64,000 nucleotides of DNA from positions 1 through 64,000 of the forward strand of contig CAJNOQ010000123.1 in assembly GCA_905250885.1 (NCBI GenBank), read 5' to 3'. Below, one piece after another: positions 46,701 to 61,700 of the stretch. The position numbers were made by a program, and so were the translations under genes. The DNA comes from Didymodactylos carnosus. Lineage: Eukaryota; Rotifera; Eurotatoria; Philodinida; Philodinidae. The stretch's first letter is position 1. Every line of letters starts with the position of its first letter. Under the pieces are notes generated by a model that ran no database searches, was not told the origin of the DNA, and saw only the letters and a program-made list of their open reading frames with translations.

Positions 46701-49700
46701 CTTTAGACTATGTTGATTCTTTAACATTTTTGGATGAAATTCAAGAACGTATTGAACCATTAGAACAAGAAGCAGAAATTGTTCGTATGATGTATGAATT
46801 AATTGAACAATATAAAGTACCGTGTCCACCAGAAGACATTGTCTCATACAGTTCATTAACAACAACATTGAATAGTTGTCGAAATGCAATGGATAAAGCA
46901 TTGACCGAACGAGATGCATATGTAAATAGATTTGTTACATTACTCGATAAAGATATTGAAATGTTAACACAAGAAGTTCGACAAATAAAACAAGATTCTC
47001 AGGTATATTTCGAATTCAATTGATTTTTTGATCATAATTGATGTATTATGTTCATCATCGTTTTTAGAATCCATTGTTGTTAGATCCATATGCTGATAAA
47101 GATAAAGTAAAATTATTACTTGATGAATATATTAAAAAAATTGAAATTCAACAACGTACATCTCATACATATCGTTTATATCAAAAAAATTTTAAAGTTG
47201 AAGTAACAAAATTCGAAGAATTAGAAGAAGTTTATGGTGAATTAAAATTGAAAGAATTATTATGGAATTCATTACAAGAATGGGATACAATGTTAGAGGA
47301 AATAAAAGGAGCGGACTTTAATAAATTAGATCATGAACAAGTAGCACAAACCGTGAACAAATATGGTAAAAATGTTTATCAATTAGAACGTGGTTTACCA
47401 CCAAATCAATTAGTACCAATATTAAAAGAAAAGAAGGGTATGTTTTGTATGTTAAAATTATTGTTTTTTAATGGAATTTTTTGATTAAAAAATATGCAAG
47501 AAATTTTTTTCCATAACTCGATTAATGACTCGAGTTAAACAAGAAACTAACAGAGTGTCAAATAATGTTAGATAGCATCATGGATCGAGTCTGAAAATCT
47601 TTTTTGTAAACAAGCTCTCATACGTCGATATGAAAGAACGTCTATTTGATTGTGAGCAATATGTTCTTGTCAAATCATTTTAAGTGCTCGGAGTACCATA
47701 AGTAACATTACAGCCAAAAATACGGGCAAAAGGACTCTAGTGAATGTACTGAATTCAAGATATTTGAATATTGAATAAGTCTCTGCAGGATACTAATATT
47801 AGTAAAAACTACCGATTAAATATCTAAACAGAGTGACTGACTACTCAATTATCTAAAAATTATATATATTCAGTTATCAAAAGATTTGAATGACATCTAT
47901 CGAACAATTAGAAGTTCTCTCATGAGGATATGTTTAGGCCGCTGAAAGACAAATATGAGCTGAAAAATTTCTTAAAAGAAGATACTGTTACATCCTCCCT
48001 ATTCTAAATTTACCACTGCGAAAATTATCTCATGTTATAAAAATCATTTTCTCATCTACGATTGATTTACTTACAAAAAAATTTTAATTCTTTTTTTTTT
48101 TAGTCGAAGCGTTGAGATCAAAAGTGAGATGACAAATATTTCTCATTGTACTAAAAAAGATTTAATAATGATAATTGTTTTAGCTACCTACCATAATAAA
48201 TTTACGTAATCCTAATTTGAAACGACGACATTGGGATGTAATTGAAGATTTAATTAAATTTCATCCAACAGCCGAAGATCCATTAACGTTAGGAAAATTA
48301 ATAGAGATTAATGCCTTTCAACATGAAGAAAGAATACAGGAAATATCGGGTCAAGCAAGTTCAGAAGCCAGTCTTGAAGGAATTCTTAAGAAAGTGAGTT
48401 TTCTTCTTTTTTATACGATAAAATATTCCATATGAATTTAATTAATATTAAGGAATATTTTGTGACTTATTTTATTTTATTTTAGGTCGAAGATTCTTGG
48501 AAAGCTGTTGAATTTCCTGTTATACAATACAAAGATTATAAAGATGTTTACATACTCGGTGGAACAGATGAAATAATGCAATTATTAGATGATAGTAATA
48601 TTAACATTGCTACAATTGCTAGTTCAAGACACGTTGGACCAATTAAAAATAAAGTAGAAGATTGGCAAGCAAATTTGGATTTATTTAGTAAAACATTGGT
48701 TAGTCATCGATATGTTTCCATTAAATTTTGATACGAAAAGTATTCATTTTTGTTCGTTTAGGATCAATGGCAAAAATGTCAAAAAACATGGCAATATCTG
48801 GAAAGTATTTTTGGTGCACCTGATATACAACGACAATTGCCGGCTGAAGCAAAAATGTTTAATCAAGTTGATAAAACATTCAAAGATGTTATGCGTAAAA
48901 CAAATAAAATTCCATTAGCAATTAAAGCTGGAACACAACCAGGTAAATATTCAATTCATCTCATATCGATAATATTGACTGTCTAAATAATATTTATTTA
49001 TTTAACTAGGATATTTGGAATTATTTCAAACAAACAATGCACTTCTTGATCAAATTCAACATTCTCTTGCTTCTTATTTGGAAACGAAACGATCCAGTTT
49101 TCCACGGTATTTTTAAACCATCCGTATTATAAGCGAACGAAAGAATTATTTTTCTCTCATTATTATAGATTTTACTTCTTATCTGATGAGGAATTATTGG
49201 AAATCTTATCTCAAACTCGTAATCCATTGGCTGTACAACCACATTTACGAAAATGTTTCGAAGGTATTAATCGTCTTGAATTTACATCAAAAGGTGGTGA
49301 AGATATGGAAATGACAATCACCATGGCTCCAGAAATTAGAGCTATGCTTTCACCTGAGGGTGAACGAGTGGAACTTCTCAAAGTAAAAGCAACAGGAAAT
49401 GTTGAAGATTGGTTAAAACAAGTAGAAAAAAATATGATAACAGCTGTAAGAACGTGTATAAAGCGAGCAAAAGATGATTATGAACGAAGTGTAAGAGAAG
49501 AATGGCTATTACGAAATGCACATCAAAGTGTTTTAACTGTATCACAAACATTCTGGTGTGTTACTCTAACACAGATATTGATGAGTGATGACTCTGTTCG
49601 ACATCTCAAATTAACTGAATTTGAAACAAAAAGTTATCAGGATCTGAATAAATTAGCAGCACTCGTTCGACAAGAATTACCACAAGTATAAATTGTCTTA

Positions 49701-52700
49701 AATTATTATCTAACAAAGTTTGATTCTCTTATTTTATGCTTAGCTTGTACGAGATGTCTGTCGTGCATTAATCACAATCGATGTACATGCCCGTGATATT
49801 GTATCAGAAATGGTTAAAACTACGGTAATTAAACTAAAAAACAACAACATTTCTTTGTTTTCACAAAAAATTATAATATGTGTAAATTTAGGATGCTAAC
49901 ATAAATAGTTTTGAATGGTTAAAACAATTACGATATTATTTTGAACAAGATTTAACTGTTGTTCGTATGGCAAATGCACAATACATCTATGGTTATGAAT
50001 ATCTTGGAGCGTCTGATCGATTAGTTATTACACCATTAACAGTACGTTTGATGTTTTCATGTTATAGACGAACTATTTATAAATAATGTATTATATAGGA
50101 TCGTTGTTATTTGTGTTTAATGGGTGCTTTACAACTGGACTTAGGTGGTGCTCCAGCAGGTGAATAATGAGCTCTTCTAGCTTTCAATTTAGGTTCTAAT
50201 AGTTTTATTATATCTTCATTTCTAGGTCCTGCCGGCACTGGTATGAGATTTCCTTTTGTTTTTCAGAACTATAGGTTAATTATTTTATTTCTGCTTGTTA
50301 GGCAAAACTGAAACAACAAAAGATTTGGCCAAAGCTTTAGCCAAACAATGTGTTGTGTTTAATTGTTCTGATCAAGTAGATTACAAGGTAAAACGGATAA
50401 ATGTCATATAATCTCGTTTGAATATTAAACTAAGTATATTTATGCTTAGATGATGGGTCGATTCTTTAGCGGGCTTGCACAGTCTGGTAAGTTTTAAAAA
50501 TTAAAAACATTTATAGCAGAAGATCTTCAACTCTCGTTTCTAACTAAAAGAATACTAGTTGAGGGAGAATTGTAGTTCATTGAGAGTATTATTATAGTAT
50601 TCTTCTATGTCACTTTTTCGTAATAGGTGCTTGGTGCTGTTTTGATGAATTCAATCGAATTGATATTGAAGTATTGAGTGTTATCGCACAACAACTGATT
50701 ACCATAAGAAATGCTAAAGCAGCTAAAGTTAGTATTCATATCTTACTATTGTTCGTCGTAATGCTGTACGTGCTGTTTTTATGTCTCGTAGTTATCCACA
50801 TTCATGTTTGAAGGCCGTGAAATTCGCCTGGTTCCTACATGTGCTGTTTTTATCACTATGAATCCTGGTTATGCTGGTCGTACTGAATTACCCGATAATT
50901 TAAAAGCACTCTTCCGTCCAATATCCATGATGGTACCCGATTATCGTCTCATTGCCGAAGTCATTTTGTATTCAGAAGGTTTTGAAAATTCAAAAGTTTT
51001 AGCACGTAAAATGGTTCAAATGTATAAATTATGTTCGGAACAATTATCACAACAAGATCATTATGATTTTGGTATGCGTGCTGTAAAATCAGTATTGGTT
51101 ATGGCTGGTGTACTAAAACGTGAAAGTCCAACGGTCGTTGAAGATCTTGTGTTAATTCGAGCATTACGTGATAGTAATTTGCCAAAATTTTTAACCGATG
51201 ATGCCATATTATTTAAAGCAATTGTTCAAGATTTATTTCCAAATGTAGTTTTACCCGAACATGACTATGGTGAATTACGTAGTACAATTATTGAGATCCA
51301 ATTGAAACGAGGTTTACAAACAGAAGAATCACAGATAGGAAAAGTCATACAATTTTATGAGACAATGTTAATTCGACACGGTGTGATGTTAGGTAATAAC
51401 GTATATCTTGACTAATACTATTAATCAGAGCGTATTTTTTGTTTATTATAGTTGGTCCTACTATGGGAGGAAAAACCACTGTTTATAGAATATTAGCTGA
51501 CACATTAACGGATTTACATGCAAAAAATATTGATTATCATTTTTATCAACCAGTACACACATATGTGTTAAATCCAAAATCCATTACAGCTGGTGAGCTA
51601 TATGGTGAATTCAATAAAACTACCATGGAATGGAAAGATGGATTAATGGGAATGAGTGTGAGACAGTGTGTGCAAGTAAGTGGGATTCAATGAAATAATG
51701 AGCTCAGAGAATAACAAAATAGAAATTATTCTAGGATCAGAGTAAAGATCATCACTGGATAATTTGTGATGGTCCTGTTGATGCTGTTTGGATTGAAAAT
51801 TTAAACACAGTATTGGATGATAATAAAATGTATGTATATCAGTTATTAAACATCATGCATAATTTAAATTTGAAAAATTATAAATCATAGGATTTGAGAA
51901 GTTCATCATTTTTTGTCGGCTTTTTTTTCTTAAGGTTATGTTTAGCTAACAGTGAACGTATAAAATACACACCATACATGCATATGGTATTTGAAGTTCA
52001 GGATTTATCTACGGCCTCTCCAGCCACTGTAAGCAGATGTGGTATGGTTTATATTGATTCAAATGATATCAAATGGATGCCATATGTTAAAACATGGAGT
52101 AAAAAATTTGAGGATAAATTCGGTGGAATATATACTGAATATTTAATGGATTTATTCAATGCACACGTTGATCAGGGTCTCGCGTTTGTGCGAAAAAATT
52201 GTAAAGAAATTATTAAACAGGTACGCTTAGTTTTTTTTCTTTATTCTATTAAACTTACAATCTAAATTTGTTGTTCAGGTTGACATTGCTAAAGTGGTGA
52301 CATTATGTTGTCTAATTGATGCTCTATTGACATCAGATGCAAAAGTTGATTTAAAATTAGAAGAAGCTAAAATGAAAATCATGTTAGCCACAACATTTGT
52401 CTTTTGTTATGTATGGAGCGTGGGTGGTAATGTGAATTCAAAAGATTGGGATCAATTTGATACGTTTGTTCGCTCACAATTTGAAGAAGATGCTGATGCT
52501 AAATTAGGTTCTGGTGGTGATTTATATTCATATGAAATTGATGTACATCATCGACGTATGGAAACATGGGAAAAAAGTGTACCGGCATTTAAATATGACA
52601 AAAATAAACCATTTTTTGATTTATTAGTACCGAATATTGACTCGTGTCGGTTCGGTTATTTATTAGAAAAATTAGTTTCAGTTAATAAATCGGTGTTATT

Positions 52701-55700
52701 CACGGGTGATACGGGTGTGGGAAAAACGGTAATTGCACGAGCACAACTGTTAAAATTAGCCGATGAACAAAATTTGTTCCCATTATTTTTGAATTTTTCT
52801 GCTCAAACGAGTAGTAAACGAACGCAAGAAATGATCGTGCCAAAGTTGGAAAAACGAAAGAAGAATGCTTTAGGTGCACCGAGAGGAAAACGAATGGTGA
52901 TATTTATTGATGATTTAAATATGCCTAAATTGGAAACGTACGGTGCACAAGCACCAATTGAACTGTTACGTCAATATCAAGATTTTGGCGGTCTATATGA
53001 TCGTGAAACATTGAAATGGGTTGATATCCACGATGTGATTTTATGTGCAGCTTGTGGTCCACCCGGAGGAGGTAGAAATGCCACAACACCTCGATTATTA
53101 CGCCATTTTGCATTATTTGCTATACCAGCTCCATCGGAGTATAGTTTAAAGCACATATTCAAATCAATCTTAAATGGATATTTAGTCGATTTTAATCAAA
53201 ATGTGAAATCTGTTGGTGATGGAATTGTGGATGCAGCTGTGGAAATTTATTTGAGAATGAGTGCTGAATTATTACCAACACCGACAAAGTCTCACTACGT
53301 ATTCAATTTAAGAGATTTATCAAAATGTATTCAAGGAGTTTTACAGGTAAATAGCACAAATACTTACCAAAAATCTTTTCATATGTCATTTCTTACTTTT
53401 TAGGTTAAACCTGAAAGTATATCGGATCGTGATAGTTTAGTTCGTGTATTTTTTCATGAATCATTACGTGTATTTCACGATCGTTTGATTAACGATGAAG
53501 ATAAACAATATTTTCATACAATGTTATCTGAATTAGCCACACGTTTATTTTCCATGCAAATTGAACCGACTCATTTTGTTACAAAGCCGATTATTATGGG
53601 TGATTTCATGAAAGTAGGCGCACCAAGAAATGAACGTTTGTATGAGGAGATTACTGACTATCAGAAGTTAAGAAATATTTTGCAAGATTATCAAGAAGAT
53701 TATAATCTACAATATAATAAAAATTCAAAATTAGTCTTTTTTCTCGATGCTATTGAGCATATTGCAAGAATAGCTCGTATAATCCGACAAGATCGTGGTA
53801 ATGCATTGTTGGTGGGTGTTGGTGGAACAGGAAAACAATCTTTGACACGTTTAGCATCACATATGTGCGGTTATAAATGTTTTCAAATTGAATTATCACG
53901 TGGTTATAATTATGATGCGTTTCATGAAGATCTGAAAAAATTGTATGACCAAGCTGGACCAAGAAATGAAAATACAGTGTTTCTGTTTACTGACACACAA
54001 ATTGTTGTCGAAGAATTTCTGGAAGATATTAACAACATTTTAAACTCAGGTGAGAGAGAGGATGAGAAAATAACAGTTGATTATTTATGTTCAGAGTAAT
54101 TTAAATATTTAGGTGAAGTACCAAACTTATTCGATAAACAAGATGAATATGAACGAATGATTATTGGTTGTCGACCAGGAGCGAAAGAAGCTGGTATTGC
54201 TGAAAATGATCGTGAAGCAATTTATACATTTTTTATTAATCGTGTTCGAAATAATTTACACATGGTTATTTGTATGAGTCCCGTAGGCGATTCATTTCGT
54301 ACACGATGTCGAATGTTTCCAAGTTTAGTCAATTGTTGTACAATCGACTGGTTTACAACGTGGCCCCGCGAAGCTCTTTTGTCTGTTGCTCGTACTTCAT
54401 TTGAAAAATATAATTGGGCCAAAGGCGAAGAATTTATGATTGATGCATTGGCTCAGATGTGTGTTGAAATTCACATGAGTGTAACAGTGAAAGCTAAACA
54501 ATTATTAACGGAATTAAGACGACATTATTATACGACTCCAACATCGTACTTGGAGCTGATTAATCTTTACTTGTCAATGTTAAATGATAAAAAAAAGTAT
54601 GTTCTATTAATAGAAGTGATAATCATAATCATGTTAACTTCATTCGTTTTAGACAAATTGAGAATGCCAAAGCTCGTGTTGAACGAGGTCTCAAAAAGTT
54701 ACTTGAAACGAATGTTCTTGTCGATGAAATGCAAGCTGAATTGGTCGCTTTGGAACCACAATTAAAGAAAAAATCAGATGAAACAGCAAAACTTATGGAA
54801 ACGTTGGCGGTTGATCAAGAAAAAGCAGATGAAGTTAGTCTATAGAACACAAATGTTAATTTTCTTTTTCTGAACACTTGCTTGTCGTTAGGTACGACGT
54901 GTGGTCATGGAAGATGAAGCTGTTGCTCGAGTCAAAGCTGAAGAAACCCAAGCAATGAAAGATGATGTGAGTGTAAAATATGATTAATCCAAGTCTGTAA
55001 AGATTTTCAATTGTTTTGATTTAAGGCACAACGTGATCTTAATCTTGCTTTACCTGCAGTGGAAAAAGCAAATGAAGGTAATGATTGAATATTCATTTTT
55101 TCTTATTTACATTTATTATTATCCTTTTTTTCTTCTTAAGCAATTTCAAGACTGAGTAAAGAAGCTATTACCGAATTGTAAGTAAAAAATGTCATAATCA
55201 CAATTTATAGCATTTTGTATTCAATATTCTGCAAATGACTTTAGACGAACATTTCAAACACCGCCCGCTTTAGTCAAGTTGGGCATGGAAGCTGTGTGCA
55301 TACTTTTTCGAAAAAAACCGGTGCGTATATGACAATGAATGAAATTTTGAAAATCACTACAGAATGAAAAAAATTTTAGGACTGGCCATCAGCCAAAGCA
55401 CTTTTAGGTGATATGGGTTTTCTTCCAAGCATAAAAGAGTATCAAAAAGATTCAATACCGCCAGAAGTTTTAAGAGTAAGAGAGTAAATCCTTGTGTACT
55501 TTAGTTATCTATTTATCATTTGTTTATACGCTTGATTTCAACTTTAGGATCTCAAACCGTATCTTGAAAAACCAGAATTTAATATTGATGCGATTAAAAA
55601 AGCATCAACGGCCTGTGGAAATTTAGTTGAATGGGTTATAGCCATTGATCTTTATGCTAAAGTTAGCAAGGAAGTTGAACCGAAACGTAAACGAGTAGCT

Positions 55701-58700
55701 CAAGCTGAAAAAGATTTAAAAGAAGTTATGGATCAATTGAAGAAAAAACAACAACAATTACAATCGGTTAGTTAAGCATATAATTATAGAAAAATATAGC
55801 GCGACTATCAGTTCAGACGATCGATTTCTTGTTGTTATTTGCATCTCTGTTTCACATTCAACAGATACAGTCCGTGTTTAGGTTGAAGCAAAAATCAAAG
55901 AGTTACAAGAATCGTATGATCATCAAGTAGCAGAAAAGAAAAAATTGGAAATTTCAATAATGCAAACACAAAGTCGTTTAAAACGTGCATCAAAATTAAC
56001 AACAGGTTCGAAATAAATGACTATTAGACAAAATTATACTTTTTAAACACTTTTTTCTCCGTAGCTTTGGCTGAGGAACAAATTCGATGGAAAGAGAATA
56101 TTAATGAATTTAATGAACAAATGAAAACAGTAACTGGAAATGTATTCGTATCATCCGCATGTGTTGCTTATTATGGTAACATGAAATATCTCACTAATCA
56201 ACCTTGTTCAAATACTAAAAATTTCTTTTAATCTAGGTGCATTTCCTTCGCAATATCGAGTCGAGGTAAGGTGTTTCATTGACAATTTCATATGAGAAAA
56301 TGTAGAATTTTTATTGTTTTAGCTTGTTGATCAATGGGTGGAAGGGTGCAAAACGCATAAAATTCCTGTGTTGGATAATCTAGCAATTGTCAACGTTTTG
56401 GCTGATCCATTTTCAATTAGACAATGGGTGACGCAAGGTTTGCCACGAGATGATTTTAGTACAGAAAATGCTATATTAGTGACAAAAGGTCGACGATGGC
56501 CACTGATAATCGATCCACAAGAACAGGTAAACACTTATAACATATAGTTTAATCGAAACAGCCCTTTAACTCTCCAAAACGTGCTAAGAACAGTCTATTA
56601 TAGTCAACTGTTCTTCAGCTGTATTTTAACTATCAATTAACGGTAGAAATTCTCCATATTTATTTTTATTACCATTAATGCACCATTTCTTCTCTGTTAA
56701 TTGATGTTTAATAAATGGAGGCTGTAAACGGGCTTCTTTTTTTGTCGTTTTAATCACAAGTTCACCTTTTCTTTTTTTACTGTTGCTATTAATTCTTCTA
56801 CTCTAATATATAAGTCGTCGAAGCATAATTATAGGAAGTAGCCCTTAGTCTTGGGATCAATATTAAAAATAGCGTCATGCTTCTAGGGCTAGTACCGAGA
56901 ACTAAAAATAATATATAATATTTCTGGCGCAACTCACTAAAATTAATATTTTGTAATATACTGCGTAAAAACGATCTGGTCCGTCTACGATGCCATTTTT
57001 TGCTGACTTTGTAGCAATAGTGTGATTGTTTCTGAGTATACTAAGTGTCTCTTATTTCTATCTATAGGCTAATCGATGGATAAAAAATAAAGAAAAAGAA
57101 AATGCACTTAAAATAATTAAGATGACTGATGGACATTTTCTACGAATCTTGGAAAATTGTGTCCGTATTGGAATGCCATTATTATTAGAAGATATTGGAG
57201 AAACATTAGGTATATATGATTATTATTTAGGTTGATCAGAAAGTAACGATTACTGATCATTTATTTATTTTTTTTTACTTCTTTAGATCCAGCATTAGAA
57301 CCAATTTTACTTAAACAAACATTTATGTCGGTGAGTAAGACTGAAACAAAAGTACAGTTTACACAAACAAAAGTATAATATTTTGTTCGAATAGGGTGGT
57401 CGTCTTTTAATTCGTTTGGGTGATAGTGATATTGAATATGATCAAAATTTTAAATTTTATATGACAACCAAACTCGCAAATCCACATTATCTACCAGAAA
57501 TATGTATTAAAGTAACAATAATTAATTTTAGTGTCACTAAACAAGGTTTGGAAGATCAAATTCTTAGGTATTTAATGGGTTATTTTTGGACAAAGAGTTT
57601 AAGGGTTATATTGAATTCTTTTTTGTTCTTTTTAGTGATGTTGTTCGTCTTGAACGACCAGATTTAGATGAAGAAATGAATAGATTAATTGTCACAATGA
57701 ATAACGATCGAAATCAACTGAAAGCAATCGAAGATAAAATCTTAAAAATGTTATTTGAATCGGAAGGAAACATTTTAGATAATGAAGAACTTGTCAATTC
57801 GTTAAATGATTCAAAAGTATGATTAAGAATATGATGCAATTGTCTATTTTTTTTTAAATTTTTTAATCGCATTTACCCACTGAAATGTGATATAGAGAGA
57901 ATGAGTTAGCACGTAGAGGTTAATTTGATTAGTTAACATAAATGACTAACAAGAATATTATTTGATAATGTGCAAAATTCTCTCTTTAGGTAACATCATC
58001 AGCAATCAAACGACGTCTTGAGGAAACAATAAAAACTGAAGCGAATATATCAGTAGCGAGAGAAAAATATCGTAAAATAGCTAAACGTGGATCGTTACTC
58101 TATTTTGTTGTCGCTGATCTTGGTCTCATTGATCCCATGTATCAATTTTCATTACGTTATTTTACGCAATTGTTTAATTCAACAATTGAAAATAGTCAAA
58201 AATCAGACGATTTAGATAAACGATTAGACATCCTGTTAGAATCAACAACAGAAGCTATGTACACAAATGTATCAAGGTAATACTAATTCTCGGAGTCATG
58301 AAGACAATGCAGTTGTTCTATGGAACAATAAACAACATCACGCTTGAATAAATGTCCTTTAAGAAAATTATTTGCTAAAAAATTCTGTTTTTCCAACATT
58401 TTAGAGGTCTGTTTGAGAAAGACAAACTTGTGTTTAGTTTTCTGTTATGTACAGAAATACTTAAATTGGATGGAGTTATTAACGAAATAGAATGGAATTA
58501 TCTTTTGCGTGGTGGTGTCGGTGGAGAAAAGGTATACAATTTTGAAACTTCAGCTTAATTAAAAAAATGTATCTGTCGATTTTATTCAATTGTTTTCTGT
58601 TTTATAGAAACGTCCTCCCAAACCAAATGTAGACTGGGTAACTGTGGACATGTGGAATCAAATCATAACATTAGGTGAATATTTTGAACCGTTTAAAAGT

Positions 58701-61700
58701 TTACCAAATGATTTGGAAACTCGTCCAATATCTGTTGAAATAAGTCCCGATGTAAAAGTGGCGTTAAATCCAAAAGATTTAAATGTCAGCACATCTGAAT
58801 ATGATAAAAAATTAACAGATTTTCAAAAACTTATATTTATCAAATCATTTGCACCACATTCACTTGTACAAGCGATCACAATATTTGTTGAAACAAAACT
58901 TGGAAAAAAATTTATTGAAAGTCCATCTGTAGAATTGCCCGTATTATATCAAGATATGTCAAATCGTATTGCACTCGTGTATATATTAAGTACTGGATCC
59001 GATCCAATGAGTAGTTTTCTACGATTTGCCACTGATATGGGAAAAACTAATCAGTAAGTTCATTGATATTAATGATCAATATTAGTCATATCATATATAT
59101 ATCTCTCTCTTATATTCAAGTATTAAAACGATTTCACTTGGTCAAGGTCAAGGTCCAATTGCTGAACGATTAATTGCTGCAGCTGTAACAGCTGGTGAAT
59201 GGATATTTTTACAAAATTGTCATTTAGCTGCATCATGGTAAAAGTTCAAAAAATGATTTTTTCTTTTTTTCTTTTAAAATTATATTTAATTCATATTTTA
59301 GGATGATCTCTATGGAAACAATAATGAAGAATATTAATGAAGGTGTTACTCCATGTCATGAAGATTTTCGAATATTTTTAAGTTCAATGCCAGCAAAAAC
59401 ATTTCCAGTTAGTGTTTTACAAAATAGTGTGAAAGTCACATCGGAACCACCAAAAGGTAAAGAGAATTTATTCAACTTTATTGATGAAATGAAAAATTTG
59501 AAAGGGAAATAAATCGAAAATTAAATTTTATTATCATTAAATATTTGATACATAATTTAATTTGACTGTTTTTTTAGGAATACGAGCAAATTTGAAACGT
59601 GCTTTTGTGGGAATAACACCAACATTTTTTGAAACACATGGTAAGTTATATGACATATGAAAAATATTGTTATCATATAACACGAGTTCATTCTTCTCTT
59701 TTAGCATTGGAAATGGATTGGAAAAAGATTGTTTTTGGTATTTGTTTCTTTCATGCTATCATTTTGGAACGAAAAAAATTTGGACCTCTCGGTTGGAATA
59801 TTCGTTATGAATTTAATGATGTACGTAGATGAGAAAATGTAATATTATACTACATTGAATGTCTACTATTCTTATTTAGAGTGATCGAGAATGTGCTCTA
59901 CTAAATTTTCAAATGTTTTGCAAAGATGGTTACATACCGTGGGATGCTCTAATTTATATTACAGGTACGTTTACTTATCGAAATGTTCAAGGAGGAGAAT
60001 GAAATTGACCTTTTTTTTTCGTATCTTTTAGGCGAAATAACATATGGTAAGAAGATTAGTCATTTAAATGTTTTAGGAGATGAATGAATAATTTTTCTTT
60101 TGAAAGGTGGTCGAGTTACCGATTTTTGGGATCAAAGATGTTTACGAACAATTTTACGTCGGTTTTTTTCACCAGATATACTGTCACCTGACTATAAATA
60201 TTCACCATCGGGTATCTATTATTGCCCAGAACAGCAATCTATCACACAATATCGAGACTACATTGAGCAATTACCGATAATTGATAATCCGGAAATATTT
60301 GGCATGCATGAAAATGCCAATATTACGTTTCAAGTAAAATTCATCAGTTTGTTAGTAGACCATTAACTAAGGAAAACCTATATTAAATTTCAGACTCAAG
60401 AATCGAGTTATTTAATAAATACAATAATCGATGTTCAACCTCGTGTGTCGTCTGGCGGCACGGGAAAATCAAATGATCAAATTGTTTATGAATTAGCTGA
60501 TGAGATTTTGAAGAAATTACCTGCAAAACTTGATATTGAAAAAGCGCCAAGATACATGTTTGAACCAGATTCGAAAGATCGTCTGAATTCATTAACAACT
60601 GTAAGTTAAATAACGGATGACAGAAATAACTGATTCAGTTTGAAACTTCTTTAACTAACATAGTGTTCTAAACTTCCACTTTGTAATCAACAAGTGCAGA
60701 ATTTAATTCTCTCCCAGGAAATCAATCTTGATCGAATCTTTCAACCTTTTCCAAGTTGTTGACGAATCTGTCAAGATCTTGGATAGATTTCTGGACCGCT
60801 GCTAAGAATCTTTGAAAATTTTTCATGATCAAGATGCCCAACAGAACTTTCAAGGTTCGTATTTGATCAAATCCTGATCAGGTTTTGCAAGCAGATCTGC
60901 TCAAAACAGAACAAAGATTGTGAGAAAAAAGAAAAAAAAGTAAATTCCAGAGCTGAGGATTGAACTCTTGAGCTCTTGTTGGGCAATAAAACTTATTATT
61001 CGAGGTTAAAAATCTTAAAATCTCTTTAATCTTCGTTAATTCAAAATAACGAAATTCAAGAAACTTGTACAAAACGTGGACAGATCTTGATAAAGAAGTT
61101 TTGTCAAGATACTTGTTTTGAACACCGTTAATCAAGTTCTTGTTCAAGATGGCCAAGGTCAGATTCTGCGATTTCTTGGATAATCAACTTTTTTTATTCA
61201 TTTTTTTAGTAAAAGAGTTTTTTCTGTTAATAATGCATAATTTTCTGGCGAATTTATTCGCGTATTTTGTTTTAACCCATAACGTTTTTATTGTGCAATA
61301 TACTCTTTCAGTAGTTGAAAATTTTTGATAATTGAGGAATTCTGCTACTTTAAGCAGAACGTTGCGAAATCAAATATACAGTTATGTAGAGAATGAAATT
61401 CTGCATTTTTTGATTATAAAATAAAACTGCGTTAGTTAGAAAAGTTTAGCTTTCAAATGCGATCAGTTATTTTTGGACCATTCGTTAGAAACATCAACTA
61501 CGAAGGATAAACTTTTTAAACAGGTTCTGCAACAAGAAGTCGATCGATATAATCGTTTATTAGATGTCATCAAATCATCATTAACAAATCAAATGAAAGC
61601 AATTAAGGGTCTCGTAGTAATGGATGACACGTTAGAAAAAATGTTTAATGCTTTCTTAAATAATCAAGTGCCACGTACTTGGGCAGATGCCGCATATCCA

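Noticed and set aside
46674-46919. Minus-strand 81-codon open frame within DNAH6
   Set aside because: Shadow of DNAH6 exon 13; no independent features.
52925-53162. Overlapping minus-strand open frames of about 60 codons
   Set aside because: Shadows of the long DNAH6 exon 52279-53346, which encodes the AAA3 region.
60940-61015. Functional tRNA gene in the DNAH6 intron
   Set aside because: Only a B-box-like piece is visible; no complete cloverleaf could be folded by eye.
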